Positions 6,222 to 14,186 of a stretch of DNA of 18,202 bases are shown piece after piece; positions within the stretch are counted from its first letter, which is position 1, and the number at the start of each line of letters is the position of its first letter. The DNA is from Panacagrimonas sp. (lineage in GTDB: Bacteria > Pseudomonadota > Gammaproteobacteria > Nevskiales > Nevskiaceae). A program made the translations under genes and the position numbers. The notes under the pieces are model-generated. The model had not been told where the DNA came from. It made no database searches and saw only the letters and a list, made by a program, of their open reading frames with translations. The stretch lies in assembly GCA_021773655.1 (NCBI GenBank), contig JAJFJX010000168.1, positions 1 through 18,202 on the forward strand. Reading direction: 5' to 3'.

Positions 6222-8024
6222 ATGATCCTGGCGAACATCCGCAACTTCTGCATCATCGCCCACATCGACCACGGCAAATCCACCCTGGCCGATCGCTTCA
6301 TCCAGCTCTGCGGGGGACTGACCGAGCGCGAGATGCAGGAGCAGGTGCTGGACAGCAACCCGATCGAGCGCGAGCGCGGCATCACCATCAAGGCGCAGGC
6401 GGTGTCGCTGGACTACACCGCCAGCGACGGCCAGGTCTACCAGCTCAATCTGATCGACACGCCCGGCCACGTGGATTTCTCCTACGAGGTCAGCCGTTCG
6501 CTGGAAGCCTGCGAGGGCGCGCTGCTGGTGGTCGATGCCAGCCAGGGCGTCGAGGCACAGTCGGTGGCCAACTGCTACACCGCCATCGAGCAGAACCTCG
6601 AGGTCCTGCCGGTGCTCAACAAGATCGACCTGCCCAACGCGGAGCCCGAGCGCGTCGCCGAGGAGATCGAACAGGTCATTGGCATCGAGGCCACCCATGC
6701 GCTGCGCATCTCGGCCAAGAGCGGCGTCGGCGTGGCCGAGGTGCTGGAGCGGCTGGTTCATGCACTGCCTCCCCCTCGCGGCAACCCCGACGGCCAGTTG
6801 CAGGCCCTGATCGTCGACAGCTGGTTCGACAACTATCTGGGGGTGGTGTCGCTGGTGCGGGTGTTCAACGGCTCGATCCAGAAGGGCCAGAAGGTCCGCG
6901 TGATGTCCACCGGCAAGGATCACGAAGTGAGCATGCTCGGCATTCACTCGCCCAAGCGCGTGTTCAAGGAGCGCCTGGAAACCGGCGAAGTGGGATTCCT
7001 GATCGCCGGCATCAAGAACATCTTCGGCGCACCGGTGGGTGACACCCTGACCGGCAGCCACGACCCCTGCACGCAGATGCTGCCGGGTTTCCGCAAGATC
7101 CAGCCGCGTGTGTTCGCCGGCATGTTCCCGATCGACGCCGATGATTTCGAGGATTTTCGTGAGTCCCTGTCCAAGCTGCGCCTGAACGATTCTGCGCTGC
7201 AGTACGAACCCGAAAACAGCGGCGCACTGGGTTTCGGCTTTCGCATCGGGTTCCTGGGCATGCTGCACATGGAGATCGTGCAGGAACGCCTGGAGCGCGA
7301 GTACGACCTCAATCTGATCACCACCGCGCCCAGTGTGGTCTACGAAATCGAACTGGCCGACGGCGAAGTGATGCGCATCGACAACCCGGCCGACCTGCCC
7401 GAAGCCGGGGCCTACGCCGACCTGCGCGAACCGATCATCACCGCCCGCGTGCTGATGCCGCACGACCACGTCGGTCCGGTGATGCAGCTGTGCATGGAAA
7501 AGCGAGGCGTGCAGAAGAACCTGCGCTACCTCGGCCAGCAGGTGCAGATGGAAGTCGAGATGCCGCTGGCCGAAGTGGTGCTCGATTTCTTCGACCGCCT
7601 CAAGAGCGTGTCGCGCGGTTACGCCAGTTTCGAGTACGAGTTCACACGCTTCCAGAGCGCCGATCTGGTCAAGCTCGACGTTCTGGTCAATGGCGAGAAG
7701 GTGGACGCCCTGGCCAGCATCGTGCACCGCGATACCTCCTATCCGCGCGGCCGGGATCTGTGCCAGCGCATGCAGGAAGTGATTCACCGGCAGATGTTCG
7801 ACGTCGCCATCCAGGCCGCCATCGGCGCCAAGATCATTGCCCGCTCGACCGTCAAGGCCTTGCGCAAGGACGTCACCGCCAAATGCTACGGCGGCGACGT
7901 GTCGCGCAAGCGCAAGCTGCTGGAGAAGCAGAAAGAAGGCAAGAAGCGCATGAAGCAGGTGGGCTCGGTGGAAATTCCGCAGGAAGCTTTCCTCGCCGTG
8001 CTCGGTGTCGACCGCAAGAAATGA
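6222..8024 (+). CDS. lepA: Elongation factor 4 (LepA)
   Basis: A 600-residue translational GTPase that acts on ribosomes and is nearly ubiquitous in bacteria. It aligns end to end with E. coli LepA (599 residues): G1 AHIDHGKS at 13-20, the RGITIKAQ switch region, G3 DTPGHVDFSYEVSRSLEACEGALLVVDA, G4 NKIDLP, then the LepA-specific C-terminal part (AKCYGGDVSRKRKLLEKQKEGKKR). ATG 6222 gives MILANIRNFCIIAHIDHGK; a TTG nine codons upstream extends the frame but lacks support. There is no evident ribosome binding site. lepB starts 7 bases after the stop, so the two are an operon, as in many proteobacteria. Confidence 0.99.
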   Translation: MILANIRNFCIIAHIDHGKSTLADRFIQLCGGLTEREMQEQVLDSNPIERERGITIKAQAVSLDYTASDGQVYQLNLIDTPGHVDFSYEVSRSLEACEGALLVVDASQGVEAQSVANCYTAIEQNLEVLPVLNKIDLPNAEPERVAEEIEQVIGIEATHALRISAKSGVGVAEVLERLVHALPPPRGNPDGQLQALIVDSWFDNYLGVVSLVRVFNGSIQKGQKVRVMSTGKDHEVSMLGIHSPKRVFKERLETGEVGFLIAGIKNIFGAPVGDTLTGSHDPCTQMLPGFRKIQPRVFAGMFPIDADDFEDFRESLSKLRLNDSALQYEPENSGALGFGFRIGFLGMLHMEIVQERLEREYDLNLITTAPSVVYEIELADGEVMRIDNPADLPEAGAYADLREPIITARVLMPHDHVGPVMQLCMEKRGVQKNLRYLGQQVQMEVEMPLAEVVLDFFDRLKSVSRGYASFEYEFTRFQSADLVKLDVLVNGEKVDALASIVHRDTSYPRGRDLCQRMQEVIHRQMFDVAIQAAIGAKIIARSTVKALRKDVTAKCYGGDVSRKRKLLEKQKEGKKRMKQVGSVEIPQEAFLAVLGVDRKK

Positions 8025-8031
8025 GAGCCCC

Positions 8032-8829
8032 ATGAACCTGCCGCCCGACGTGCATTTCGATTTCGCGGTCCTGTTGACCGTCCTGACGATCCTGACCGGG
8101 ATCGGCTGGGCGATGGATCGATTCTGGCTTGCGCGCCGACGACGCAGCCGGGTCGACGGTGCCGCCGCCAAGCTGCCGTGGATCATCGAGTTTTCCCACT
8201 CGTTCTTTCCCGTGATCCTGGTGGTGCTGTTGTTGCGCTCGTTCGTGGCCGAGCCGTTCCGCATCCCGTCGGGCTCGATGATCCCGACGCTGCTGGTGGG
8301 CGACTTCATCCTCGTCAACAAGTTCACCTACGGCCTGCGCGACCCGGTGTTCCACAAGGAGTTCGTCGGCGGCGGTCGCCCGCAGCGCGGCGATATCGTG
8401 GTGTTCCGCTGGCCGCGCGACCCTTCGGTGGATTTCATCAAGCGCATCGTCGGCCTGCCTGGCGACACCGTCGCCTATCGCGACAAGGTGCTCTACATCA
8501 ACGGACAGCCACAGGTGCAGAAGCCCGATGGCGTCTATTCGGCCTCACGGCTGCCGGGCGGCACCGCCCACCGCATGAGCGAGACGGTGGGCGAGGTCGA
8601 GCATCACATCATCGTCAATCCCGAGGAGCCCTCGCAGGACTTCGAGTACACCGTTCCCGAGGGGCATTACTTCGCACTCGGCGACAACCGCGACGGCAGT
8701 TTCGATTCGCGCGGCTGGGGCACGGTGGACGAGCGCCTGCTGGTCGGCAAGGCCTTCTTCATCTGGATGAACTGGGACAGCCAGCTCGGCCGCCCCGAGT
8801 TCTCCCGGATCGGCACCCTCATCCGCTAA
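8032..8829 (+). CDS. lepB: Signal peptidase I (LepB)
   Basis: A 265-residue inner-membrane protease that removes signal peptides from exported proteins. Two N-terminal membrane segments are visible (about 10-27 and 54-70). The catalytic Ser82 is in PSGSMIPTLL and the general base Lys137 in FIKRIVGLPGD. The C-terminal box is ALGDNRDGSFDSRGWG. It is shorter than E. coli LepB (324) but within the family range. ATG 8032 is chosen because it follows the lepA stop; the frame stays open upstream inside lepA. It ends in TAA. Confidence 0.97.
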   Translation: MNLPPDVHFDFAVLLTVLTILTGIGWAMDRFWLARRRRSRVDGAAAKLPWIIEFSHSFFPVILVVLLLRSFVAEPFRIPSGSMIPTLLVGDFILVNKFTYGLRDPVFHKEFVGGGRPQRGDIVVFRWPRDPSVDFIKRIVGLPGDTVAYRDKVLYINGQPQVQKPDGVYSASRLPGGTAHRMSETVGEVEHHIIVNPEEPSQDFEYTVPEGHYFALGDNRDGSFDSRGWGTVDERLLVGKAFFIWMNWDSQLGRPEFSRIGTLIR

Positions 8830-8860
8830 TCTAGCCACGGATCAACTGGGGGAGACGGGC

Positions 8861-9247
8861 ATGCAGGCATCATCGAAGCGCCAGCGGGGCATGGGCTGGT
8901 TCGGTCTGATGCTGGTATTCGCGGCGATCGGCTTTCTGGCGATCGTGGTGATCAAGGTCGGGCCGCTGTATCTGAACCACATGACGGTGGTGCGCGTGGT
9001 GTCCAACGTCGCCGACGATCCGGAGATGGGCAACGCCAACGCCCAGCAGATACGCTCGGCGCTGCAGCGGCGCTGGGACATCGACTACATCGAGCAGATC
9101 GAGGCGCGTGACATCAAGGTCAAGCGTTCGGCGCTGGGGCGAATGCTGGCCTACGACTACGAGGCGCGCGTCAAACTGTTCTACAACATCTATGTCGTGG
9201 TGCATTTCAAGGACGAGCACCTGATGCGCAACGTGCCCGGGACCTGA
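8861..9247 (+). CDS. DUF4845 family membrane protein
   Basis: A 128-residue protein of unknown function of the kind regularly found between lepB and rnc in gammaproteobacteria. It has a basic N-terminus, one membrane segment at about 11-31 (GWFGLMLVFAAIGFLAIVVI) and the family-like stretch KVGPLYLNHMTV, then a soluble domain ending in YNIYVVVHFKDEH. A GGGGGAG purine stretch lies just upstream of ATG 8861. Only two bases separate it from the TTG of the broken rnc frame. Position suggests a link to signal peptidase or envelope work, but nothing in the sequence proves that. Confidence 0.85.
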   Translation: MQASSKRQRGMGWFGLMLVFAAIGFLAIVVIKVGPLYLNHMTVVRVVSNVADDPEMGNANAQQIRSALQRRWDIDYIEQIEARDIKVKRSALGRMLAYDYEARVKLFYNIYVVVHFKDEHLMRNVPGT

Positions 9248-9249
9248 GA

Positions 9250-9957
9250 TTGCAGGAATCGGAAACCGGGCGTCTGTGGGACCAACTGCAGCGCCGCATC
9301 GGGTACCGGTTCGAGCAGCCGCTGCTGCTGCGTCAGGCGCTGCCCCCTCGCTCGCCATAGTCCGACAACCACGCGCGCCTGGACTTCCTGGCAGATTCAC
9401 TGATCAGCGCCTACGTCGCTCAACGGCTCTACGAGCAGCAGCCACGGGCGGGCGAGGGGGCTCTGTCCAGGCTGCGTGCCAGCCTGGTGCGGGAACAGAG
9501 CCTGGCGCGCCTGGCGCGCGACATTGACCTGGGGCCATTGCTGCAACTGGGTGAAGGCGAACTCAAGAGCGGTGGCTGGCGCCGCGATTCGGTGCTTGCC
9601 GACGCCCTCGAAGCGCTGGTGGCGGCGGCCTATCTGGACGGCTCGACCGCCGCGCTGAAGGCAGTCTGCGCGCACCTGTTCGACGCTGCGCTGGCCGACC
9701 TGCCCGATCCGGAGACGCTCAAGGATCCCAAGACCCGGCTGCAGGAATGGCTGCAGGCTCGAAACCGCCCGCTGCCGGTCTACGAAGTGCTGGCCGAGGC
9801 CGGCCCGGCGCACCGGCGACAGTTCCGGGTGCGTGCGCGTCTGGCGGACGCAGATTCTCACGGCGAGGCGCGCGGCAACAGCCGGCGCACCGCCGAGCAG
9901 CAGGCCGCCGCCGCGCTGCTGGCGCAACTCCAACAGGACAGTTCAGACCATGCGTAG
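9250..9957 (+). pseudogene. rnc: Ribonuclease III (rnc), interrupted by in-frame TAG with an altered catalytic motif
   Basis: Read as 235 codons from TTG 9250, this aligns without gaps in the catalytic region to E. coli RNase III, which cleaves double-stranded RNA and matures rRNA. TAG at 9358-9360 (codon 37) interrupts it, and the frame is the same on both sides. The conserved ALTHRSA reads ALPPRSP, and NERLEFLGDS reads HARLDFLADS, so E. coli Glu38 is Ala, Glu41 is Asp and Gly44 is Ala. Asp45, Glu65, Asp114 and Glu117 are kept (LADS, GEGALSR, LADALEAL). The C-terminal dsRNA-binding domain looks intact (DPKTRLQEWLQ, NSRRTAEQQAAAALL). The first start codon after the TAG that I find is GTG 9487, giving 156 residues with helices plus dsRBD. 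The era ATG overlaps its end by 8 bases. It is a pseudogene, a dsRNA-binding remnant, or a sequencing artefact. Confidence 0.85.
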
Positions 9958-10852
9958 TGGAATCGTCACCCTGATCGGCCGCCCCAACGTGGGCAAGTCC
10001 TCGCTGCTCAATGCGCTGGTCGGTCGCAAGCTCAGCATCGTGTCGCACAAGCCTCAGACCACGCGCCATGCGATCCAGGGTGTGCTCCATGCCGGCGACG
10101 GACAGGTGGTGTTTGTCGATACCCCGGGCCTGCACCTGCAGGCGCGCAAGGCGCTGAACCGGGCGATGAACGACGCCGCCGCCGGCAGCCTGCACGATGT
10201 CGACCTGGTGGTGCTGGTGGTCGAGGCACTGCGCTGGACCGAGGAGGACCAGGCGGTGCTGGAGCGCCTGCAGGGGATGCCGGCGCCGGTCGCGCTGGTG
10301 GTCAACAAGGTTGATCGGGTCAGCGACAAGACCCGCCTGCTGCCGGAGCTCGAACAGCTTTCGCAACGTCGGGACTTTGCCTTCGTGATGCCGCTGTCGG
10401 CGACACAGGGTCACAACGTCGCCACCCTGGGTGCGGAGATCCTGGCCCGCATGCCCGAGGGCCCGCCGCTGTACCCGCCGGACATGATCGTCAGCTACGA
10501 CAATGCCTTCCTGGCGGCCGAGATCGTTCGCGAAAAGCTGACCCGCAGCCTGCACCAGGAGCTGCCGTACGCGCTGACCGTGGCCATCGAGCGCTACACA
10601 GTCGAGGATCTGCAGCGTGGTCCGGGCCAGATGCACCGGATCGGCGCGGTAATCTGGGTCGAGCGCGACGGCCAGAAGATGATCGTCATCGGCGAGAACG
10701 GCAGCACGCTCAAGCGCGTCGGCAGCGCGGCGCGGCGCGAACTCGAACGCCTGCTCGGTGCCCGGGTGTTCCTGCAGCTTTGGTGCCGGGTGCGCGAGAA
10801 CTGGAGCGACGATCCCAAGGCCCTGCGCCAGTTCGGTCTGAGCGGCGAATAG
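9950..10852 (+). CDS. era: GTPase Era
   Basis: A 300-residue GTPase that binds 16S rRNA and helps small-subunit maturation (E. coli Era has 301). G1 GRPNVGKS is at residues 10-17, G2 lies around QTTRHAIQG, G3 is DTPG (57-60) and G4 NKVD (119-122). The C-terminal KH RNA-binding domain includes IGENGSTLKRVGSAARREL. ATG 9950 lies 8 bases inside the end of the rnc frame, so its translation would normally be coupled to rnc; with the rnc stop at codon 37, coupling depends on re-initiation or its own ribosome entry. It ends in TAG, showing that TAG is an ordinary stop here. Confidence 0.98.
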   Translation: MRSGIVTLIGRPNVGKSSLLNALVGRKLSIVSHKPQTTRHAIQGVLHAGDGQVVFVDTPGLHLQARKALNRAMNDAAAGSLHDVDLVVLVVEALRWTEEDQAVLERLQGMPAPVALVVNKVDRVSDKTRLLPELEQLSQRRDFAFVMPLSATQGHNVATLGAEILARMPEGPPLYPPDMIVSYDNAFLAAEIVREKLTRSLHQELPYALTVAIERYTVEDLQRGPGQMHRIGAVIWVERDGQKMIVIGENGSTLKRVGSAARRELERLLGARVFLQLWCRVRENWSDDPKALRQFGLSGE

Positions 10853-10859
10853 CATCGCG

Positions 10860-11579
10860 GTGGGCGGCACGCGCATCGACTTGCAGCCGGCCTGGGTGCT
10901 CAAGGCGACGCCTTATCGCGACACCAGCCTGTTGCTCGAATGCCTGACCCTGGACCATGGCCGGGTCGGGCTGGTCGCTCGCGGCGCGCGCGGTCCGCGC
11001 ACTCGCACCCGCGCCCTGCTGCAGGCGTTCCGGCCGCTGCTGCTGTCCTGGACCGGGCGCGGCGACCTGGGTGGACTCAATGCCGTGGAGACCGCGGGCA
11101 CGTCGCTGACGTTGACCGGTGAGCGTGTGTTTTCCGGCTGGTATCTCAACGAACTGCTGCTGCGCCTGCTGGGCCGTCACGATCCGCACCCCGGCATCTA
11201 CCAGGCCTATGGACAGGCGCTGGGCGGGCTGGCGGCCGACCCCGGCCTCGGAGAGGCGGCGCTGCGCCGGTTCGAGCTGAGCCTGCTGGCGGAACTGGGG
11301 TTCGGTCTGGACCTGCCGGCGGGTCTGGACGCGCAGTGCTGGTACCTGCTGCGACCGGACACCGGCCTGCAGATGGTGTCCGCATCAACGGCCGGGGCGG
11401 TTCTGGGCCGCTGCCTGATCGCCTTGCGTGATGATCGGCTGCAGGATCCGGCCGACCTGCGTGCGGCGCGTGGGGTGCTACGCGCCGCGCTGGCACCGCT
11501 GCTGGGCGAGCGGGTGATGGCCAGTTCGGCAGTCCTGCGACAGTTGCGGCAGCGCCGCGAGGGGCTCAGCGCGAGTTGA
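10860..11579 (+). CDS. recO: DNA repair protein RecO
   Basis: A 239-residue RecFOR-pathway protein that binds DNA and SSB and helps load RecA at gaps. The N-terminal OB-fold region is recognisable (AWVLKATPYRDTSLLLECLTLDHGR, then LVARGARGPR and ALLQAFRPLLLSW), followed by the helical part (WYLNELLLRLLGRHDPHPGIYQAY and FELSLLAELGFGLDL). Length matches E. coli RecO (242). The GTG start at 10860 is 7 bases after the era stop; no better start is seen. Its 3' end overlaps a convergent small membrane protein gene by 14 bases. In P. aeruginosa pdxJ follows; here it does not. Confidence 0.93.
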   Translation: MGGTRIDLQPAWVLKATPYRDTSLLLECLTLDHGRVGLVARGARGPRTRTRALLQAFRPLLLSWTGRGDLGGLNAVETAGTSLTLTGERVFSGWYLNELLLRLLGRHDPHPGIYQAYGQALGGLAADPGLGEAALRRFELSLLAELGFGLDLPAGLDAQCWYLLRPDTGLQMVSASTAGAVLGRCLIALRDDRLQDPADLRAARGVLRAALAPLLGERVMASSAVLRQLRQRREGLSAS

Positions 11580-11808
11580 GGCGATCACGCGCCAGTTGCG
11601 CCAGGCTGGCCGTGATCCACCCGGCAAATGAAATCCCGACCATGACGCCGGAGGCCTTCACCAGGTACTCGAGCCAGCCGGGCGCAGGGCCGTCGACATA
11701 GGCCAGCAGACCGATCGAGGAGGTGATCAGGATCGCCAGCGCGATGATGCAGACCTGGCTGAATCGCCGGGCCATGGCGCTTTCCCGACGGTGAAGGCGT
11801 GCGGCCAT
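11566..11808 (-). CDS. Small two-helix membrane protein, unknown
   Basis: An 80-residue protein I do not recognise. It has two likely membrane segments (FSQVCIIALAILITSSIGLLAYV at about 15-37, and about 45-70 with SGVMVGISFAGWITASLAQL) and basic ends. ATG 11808 is chosen because GGAG lies 7 bases upstream on the minus strand; a second Met 11 codons later (11775) is possible, and the frame is open further upstream but reads as low-complexity Arg/Pro sequence. It is convergent with recO and overlaps its end by 14 bases. Hydrophobic composition unlike a random antisense frame supports it, but no homolog comes to mind. Confidence 0.6.
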   Translation of the reverse strand: MAARLHRRESAMARRFSQVCIIALAILITSSIGLLAYVDGPAPGWLEYLVKASGVMVGISFAGWITASLAQLARDRLNSR

Positions 11809-11940
11809 GCCGCGTCTCCGTAACTGGAATGGATGGATGCGTGAAACCCTCTGCCCATCGGCCCGCGGAAGACGGTGCCGGACCTGCTGAGAGGCTGGCT
11901 TTGCCGCAGCGCTTTTCGTGCCGAGGGTTGCGGTGGGCGG

Positions 11941-11955
11941 GATTCGATCCGAATC
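11941..11955. repeat. Perfect short inverted repeat
   Basis: GATTCG and CGAATC are separated by ATC. It lies about 130 bases upstream of the small membrane protein on the minus strand and about 390 bases before gspA. It could be an operator or a small hairpin; there is no further support. Confidence 0.35.
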
Positions 11956-12130
11956 AGCAAGATATCGGCCTGAACGGGCCCGGGACCGAGGCCCGGGTCG
12001 CGACACTAGCCGACCTTGCGCGTCGTGAAGTGACAGGACTGGGCAGGCGAGGTTCCCGAGGGGCGCGGTGCCGAGGCAGGCCTGCGGCCCGCAGGCGAGG
12101 GCCGAGGGTTTCGATGCACGGTGTGATCGC

Positions 12131-12136
12131 TATACT
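12131..12136 (+). promoter_or_regulatory. Candidate -10 element for gspA
   Basis: TATACT within CGCTATACTCGCG, the same octamer GCTATACT as before lepA. A weak TTTCGA at 12109-12114 sits 16 bases upstream as a poor -35. If used, gspA would have a 5' leader of about 200 bases, rich in GC inverted repeats. Confidence 0.4.
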
Positions 12137-12348
12137 CGCGCCGCGGCAGGGCACGGCACGCGCAGGCATGCGACGCGCAGGGAATCTCGAACGCTCGGGG
12201 CCGGCCCCTGGCGGTCCAGACTTCTCCGCAGGTCCGTCGGCAGTGCGCGCCCCCGCACCCCGGGCGCCGCACTCGAGGCGCCGTCCGCCGGAACCGCCGT
12301 CAGCGGGCTGCTGTCCTCCCACACTGCTTCTACAGGATCGATCTTCGC

Positions 12349-14130
12349 GTGTACGCGCAGCACTTCAATCTGCGGGAGATGCCGTTCTCCATCACCCCGG
12401 ATCCGGCCTACCTCTACATGTCTCCGCGCCACCAGGAGGCGCTGGGCCATCTGCTGTTCGGCACCGGCCAGTACGGCGGCTTCGTGCAGTTGACCGGCGA
12501 GGTCGGAACCGGCAAGACCACCATGGTCAGGACCCTGCTCGAACAGCAGCTGGAGGGGGTCGAGGTGGCCATGCTGCACAATCCGCGGCAGAGCGAGGCC
12601 GAGTTCCTGCAGTCCATCTGCGACGAATTGCGCGCGCCCTACACCCGCGAGCCGGCGCCGACGCTCAAGGATCTGATCGACGCGCTCAACCGCCACCTTC
12701 TGGACAACCACGCGCGGGGCCGGCGCACCGTGCTGATCATCGACGAGGCGCAGAACCTGTCGCCCGCCGTGCTCGAACAGGTGCGTCTGCTGACCAATCT
12801 GGAAACCCACAAGGAAAAGCTGCTGCGCATCATGCTGGTCGGCCAGCCGGAGCTGATCGAACTGCTGGCGCGACCGGAGTTGCGCCAGCTCGCCAGCCGC
12901 ATCACCGCGCGCTACCACCTGACGCCGCTGGAAGCCGACGAGACCGCCGAATACATCCGCCACCGTCTGGGCGTGGCCGGGACCCAGGCCGAACTGTTCA
13001 CCTCCGAAAGCATTGCCGAGGTCCAGCGCCGCACCCACGGCGTGCCGCGCCTGATCAACGTGCTGTGCGACCGCGCCCTGCTCGGCGCCTACGCGGCGCA
13101 GCGCTCTACAGTGTCACCCGAGCTGGTGCGCGGGGCTGCAGACGAAGTGCTCGGCGGCAGCCGCGTGCCACGGCCGCGTGATCTTGCCCAGAGCGGCGGC
13201 CTCTGGCAGCGGCTGGACCGCAATCTGGCGGGGGCCGTGCCGCATATCTCGGTGTCGCCCCTCGAAGGGGTCCTGGTCGCGCTGGCCTTCATGATCGGCG
13301 GTGCCCTGATCTACCAGACTCTGGTCCAGCTGGCGGTGTTCGACGCGCTGCCTTCGGTGGCATCGGTCACCGGGTCGGCCGGGCCGCCGACTGCTGCGCC
13401 CGCGCCGGCCCGCATGTCCCCCGCGGCCTCCCCTGCGGCTGCCGCGGCAAGCGCGTCACCGCCGGCACCTGAACCGCCGGCAAGAAGACTGACGCCGGCG
13501 GCCGCCAAGCCGCAGCCTCTGGATCCTGGCGCGCTCGAAGGCCTGCTGCAGGTGGATACCTCGCTGGCGCAGGTGACCAGTCGCCTGATCCGCCTCTGGG
13601 ACGACAACCTGCGCGTGCCGCGCAATGCCAACGTCTGTCGCACCTTGCGTGCTCAGGGGCTGGAGTGCTATCGCACCGAGGGCGCGCTCCAGGATCTGCG
13701 CCAGATGGACCGGCCGGCGATCCTGACCCTGACCGACGAGCAGGACCGCAAGCGTCACCTGCTGATCGTCCAGCTCACCGCGGATCGCGCGCGCTTCGAC
13801 ACCGGCAACGGGCTGGTCGATGTCAGCCTGGATGACCTGCGCCTGGCCTGGACCGGAGAAATCTTCCTGCTGTGGCGTCGCGAGGTCAGGCCGGTGCAGA
13901 TGGCACCGGGCCAGCGGGGACCGCATATCCTGTGGCTGCGCGAACGCCTGGCCGAGATGATGGGCAAGCCGGCCGTCCACTCCGATCAATACGATGCGGC
14001 ACTCAAGGACGAGATGAGGCTGTTCCAGGAGGCGCGTGGCCTGATTGCCGACGGCATCGTCGGCATCCGCTCGCGCATCGCCTTGTCGGACCCGGCGCCG
14101 GGCACCCCCACACTGAGCTACCAGCCCTGA
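12349..14130 (+). CDS. gspA: GspA/ExeA-like AAA ATPase with C-terminal peptidoglycan-binding domain
   Basis: A 593-residue inner-membrane ATPase of the type that, with GspB, helps the type II secretion secretin assemble through the cell wall. The cytoplasmic AAA domain opens with YAQHFNLREMPFSITPDP, has Walker A GEVGTGKT (50-57) and Walker B TVLIIDEAQ (127-135), and GVPRLINVLCDRALLGAY near 231-248. One membrane segment lies at about 306-328, followed by an Ala/Pro-rich linker (340-395) and a periplasmic part. A peptidoglycan-binding type 1 domain is at about 522-578 (GPHILWLRERLAEMMG, LFQEARGLIADGIVG). The start is GTG 12349, the first start codon in the frame, with AGGA about 11 bases upstream. 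Confidence 0.92.
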   Translation: MYAQHFNLREMPFSITPDPAYLYMSPRHQEALGHLLFGTGQYGGFVQLTGEVGTGKTTMVRTLLEQQLEGVEVAMLHNPRQSEAEFLQSICDELRAPYTREPAPTLKDLIDALNRHLLDNHARGRRTVLIIDEAQNLSPAVLEQVRLLTNLETHKEKLLRIMLVGQPELIELLARPELRQLASRITARYHLTPLEADETAEYIRHRLGVAGTQAELFTSESIAEVQRRTHGVPRLINVLCDRALLGAYAAQRSTVSPELVRGAADEVLGGSRVPRPRDLAQSGGLWQRLDRNLAGAVPHISVSPLEGVLVALAFMIGGALIYQTLVQLAVFDALPSVASVTGSAGPPTAAPAPARMSPAASPAAAAASASPPAPEPPARRLTPAAAKPQPLDPGALEGLLQVDTSLAQVTSRLIRLWDDNLRVPRNANVCRTLRAQGLECYRTEGALQDLRQMDRPAILTLTDEQDRKRHLLIVQLTADRARFDTGNGLVDVSLDDLRLAWTGEIFLLWRREVRPVQMAPGQRGPHILWLRERLAEMMGKPAVHSDQYDAALKDEMRLFQEARGLIADGIVGIRSRIALSDPAPGTPTLSYQP

Positions 14131-14186
14131 TGAACGCATTCCGGGTCACCCGCGACCGGCAACCCGAAACCGGGGCGGTGCGATGA
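14130..14186 (+). CDS. 18-codon frame tiling the gspA-gspB junction
   Basis: ATG 14130 shares its A with the gspA stop (TGATG) and its TGA (14184-14186) overlaps the gspB ATG (ATGA). It would encode MNAFRVTRDRQPETGAVR. The exact fit at both ends suggests a translational-coupling peptide carrying ribosomes from gspA to gspB. It could also be chance, or the remnant of a longer gene. No function is recognised. Confidence 0.35.
   Translation: MNAFRVTRDRQPETGAVR

Larger units (their letters stand above)
11809..12348. other. 540-base stretch with no convincing gene
   Basis: Frames open here in several phases, but their translations are Arg/Pro/Ala-rich and look like GC artefacts. The region holds a perfect GATTCG-ATC-CGAATC inverted repeat (11941-11955), two CCCGGG-containing copies that can pair around 11978-11998, a 7-bp hairpin GCCTGCG/CGCAGGC (12080-12096), a GCTATACT promoter-like box (12129-12136) and the 12-base palindrome GGGGCCGGCCCC (12197-12208). 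None is followed by a T run. It separates the recO group from gspA and could contain the gspA leader or a small RNA. Confidence 0.5.

Noticed and set aside
6177..8327. A 716-codon open frame on the minus strand
   Set aside because: It lies wholly antisense to lepA and lepB, which are unmistakable. Its translation is His/Val/Ala/Gln-rich without a recognisable domain, a usual by-product of GC-rich codon usage.
9358..9360. Reassignment or read-through of TAG as a sense codon
   Set aside because: nadB, era, gspB and hpt all end in TAG at the expected family length, so TAG is a normal stop here. No selenocysteine- or pyrrolysine-like context is recognisable. Site-specific read-through cannot be fully excluded.
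11938..11955. tRNA T-arm-like GGGATTCGATCCGAATC
   Set aside because: It resembles a tRNA T arm at first sight, but there is no CCA, no matching acceptor strand and no anticodon arm around it; it is just a short inverted repeat.
11799..12348. Plus-strand frame upstream of gspA as a coding gene
   Set aside because: The translation is Arg/Pro/Gly-rich, has no family resemblance and continues in the wrong frame over gspA.
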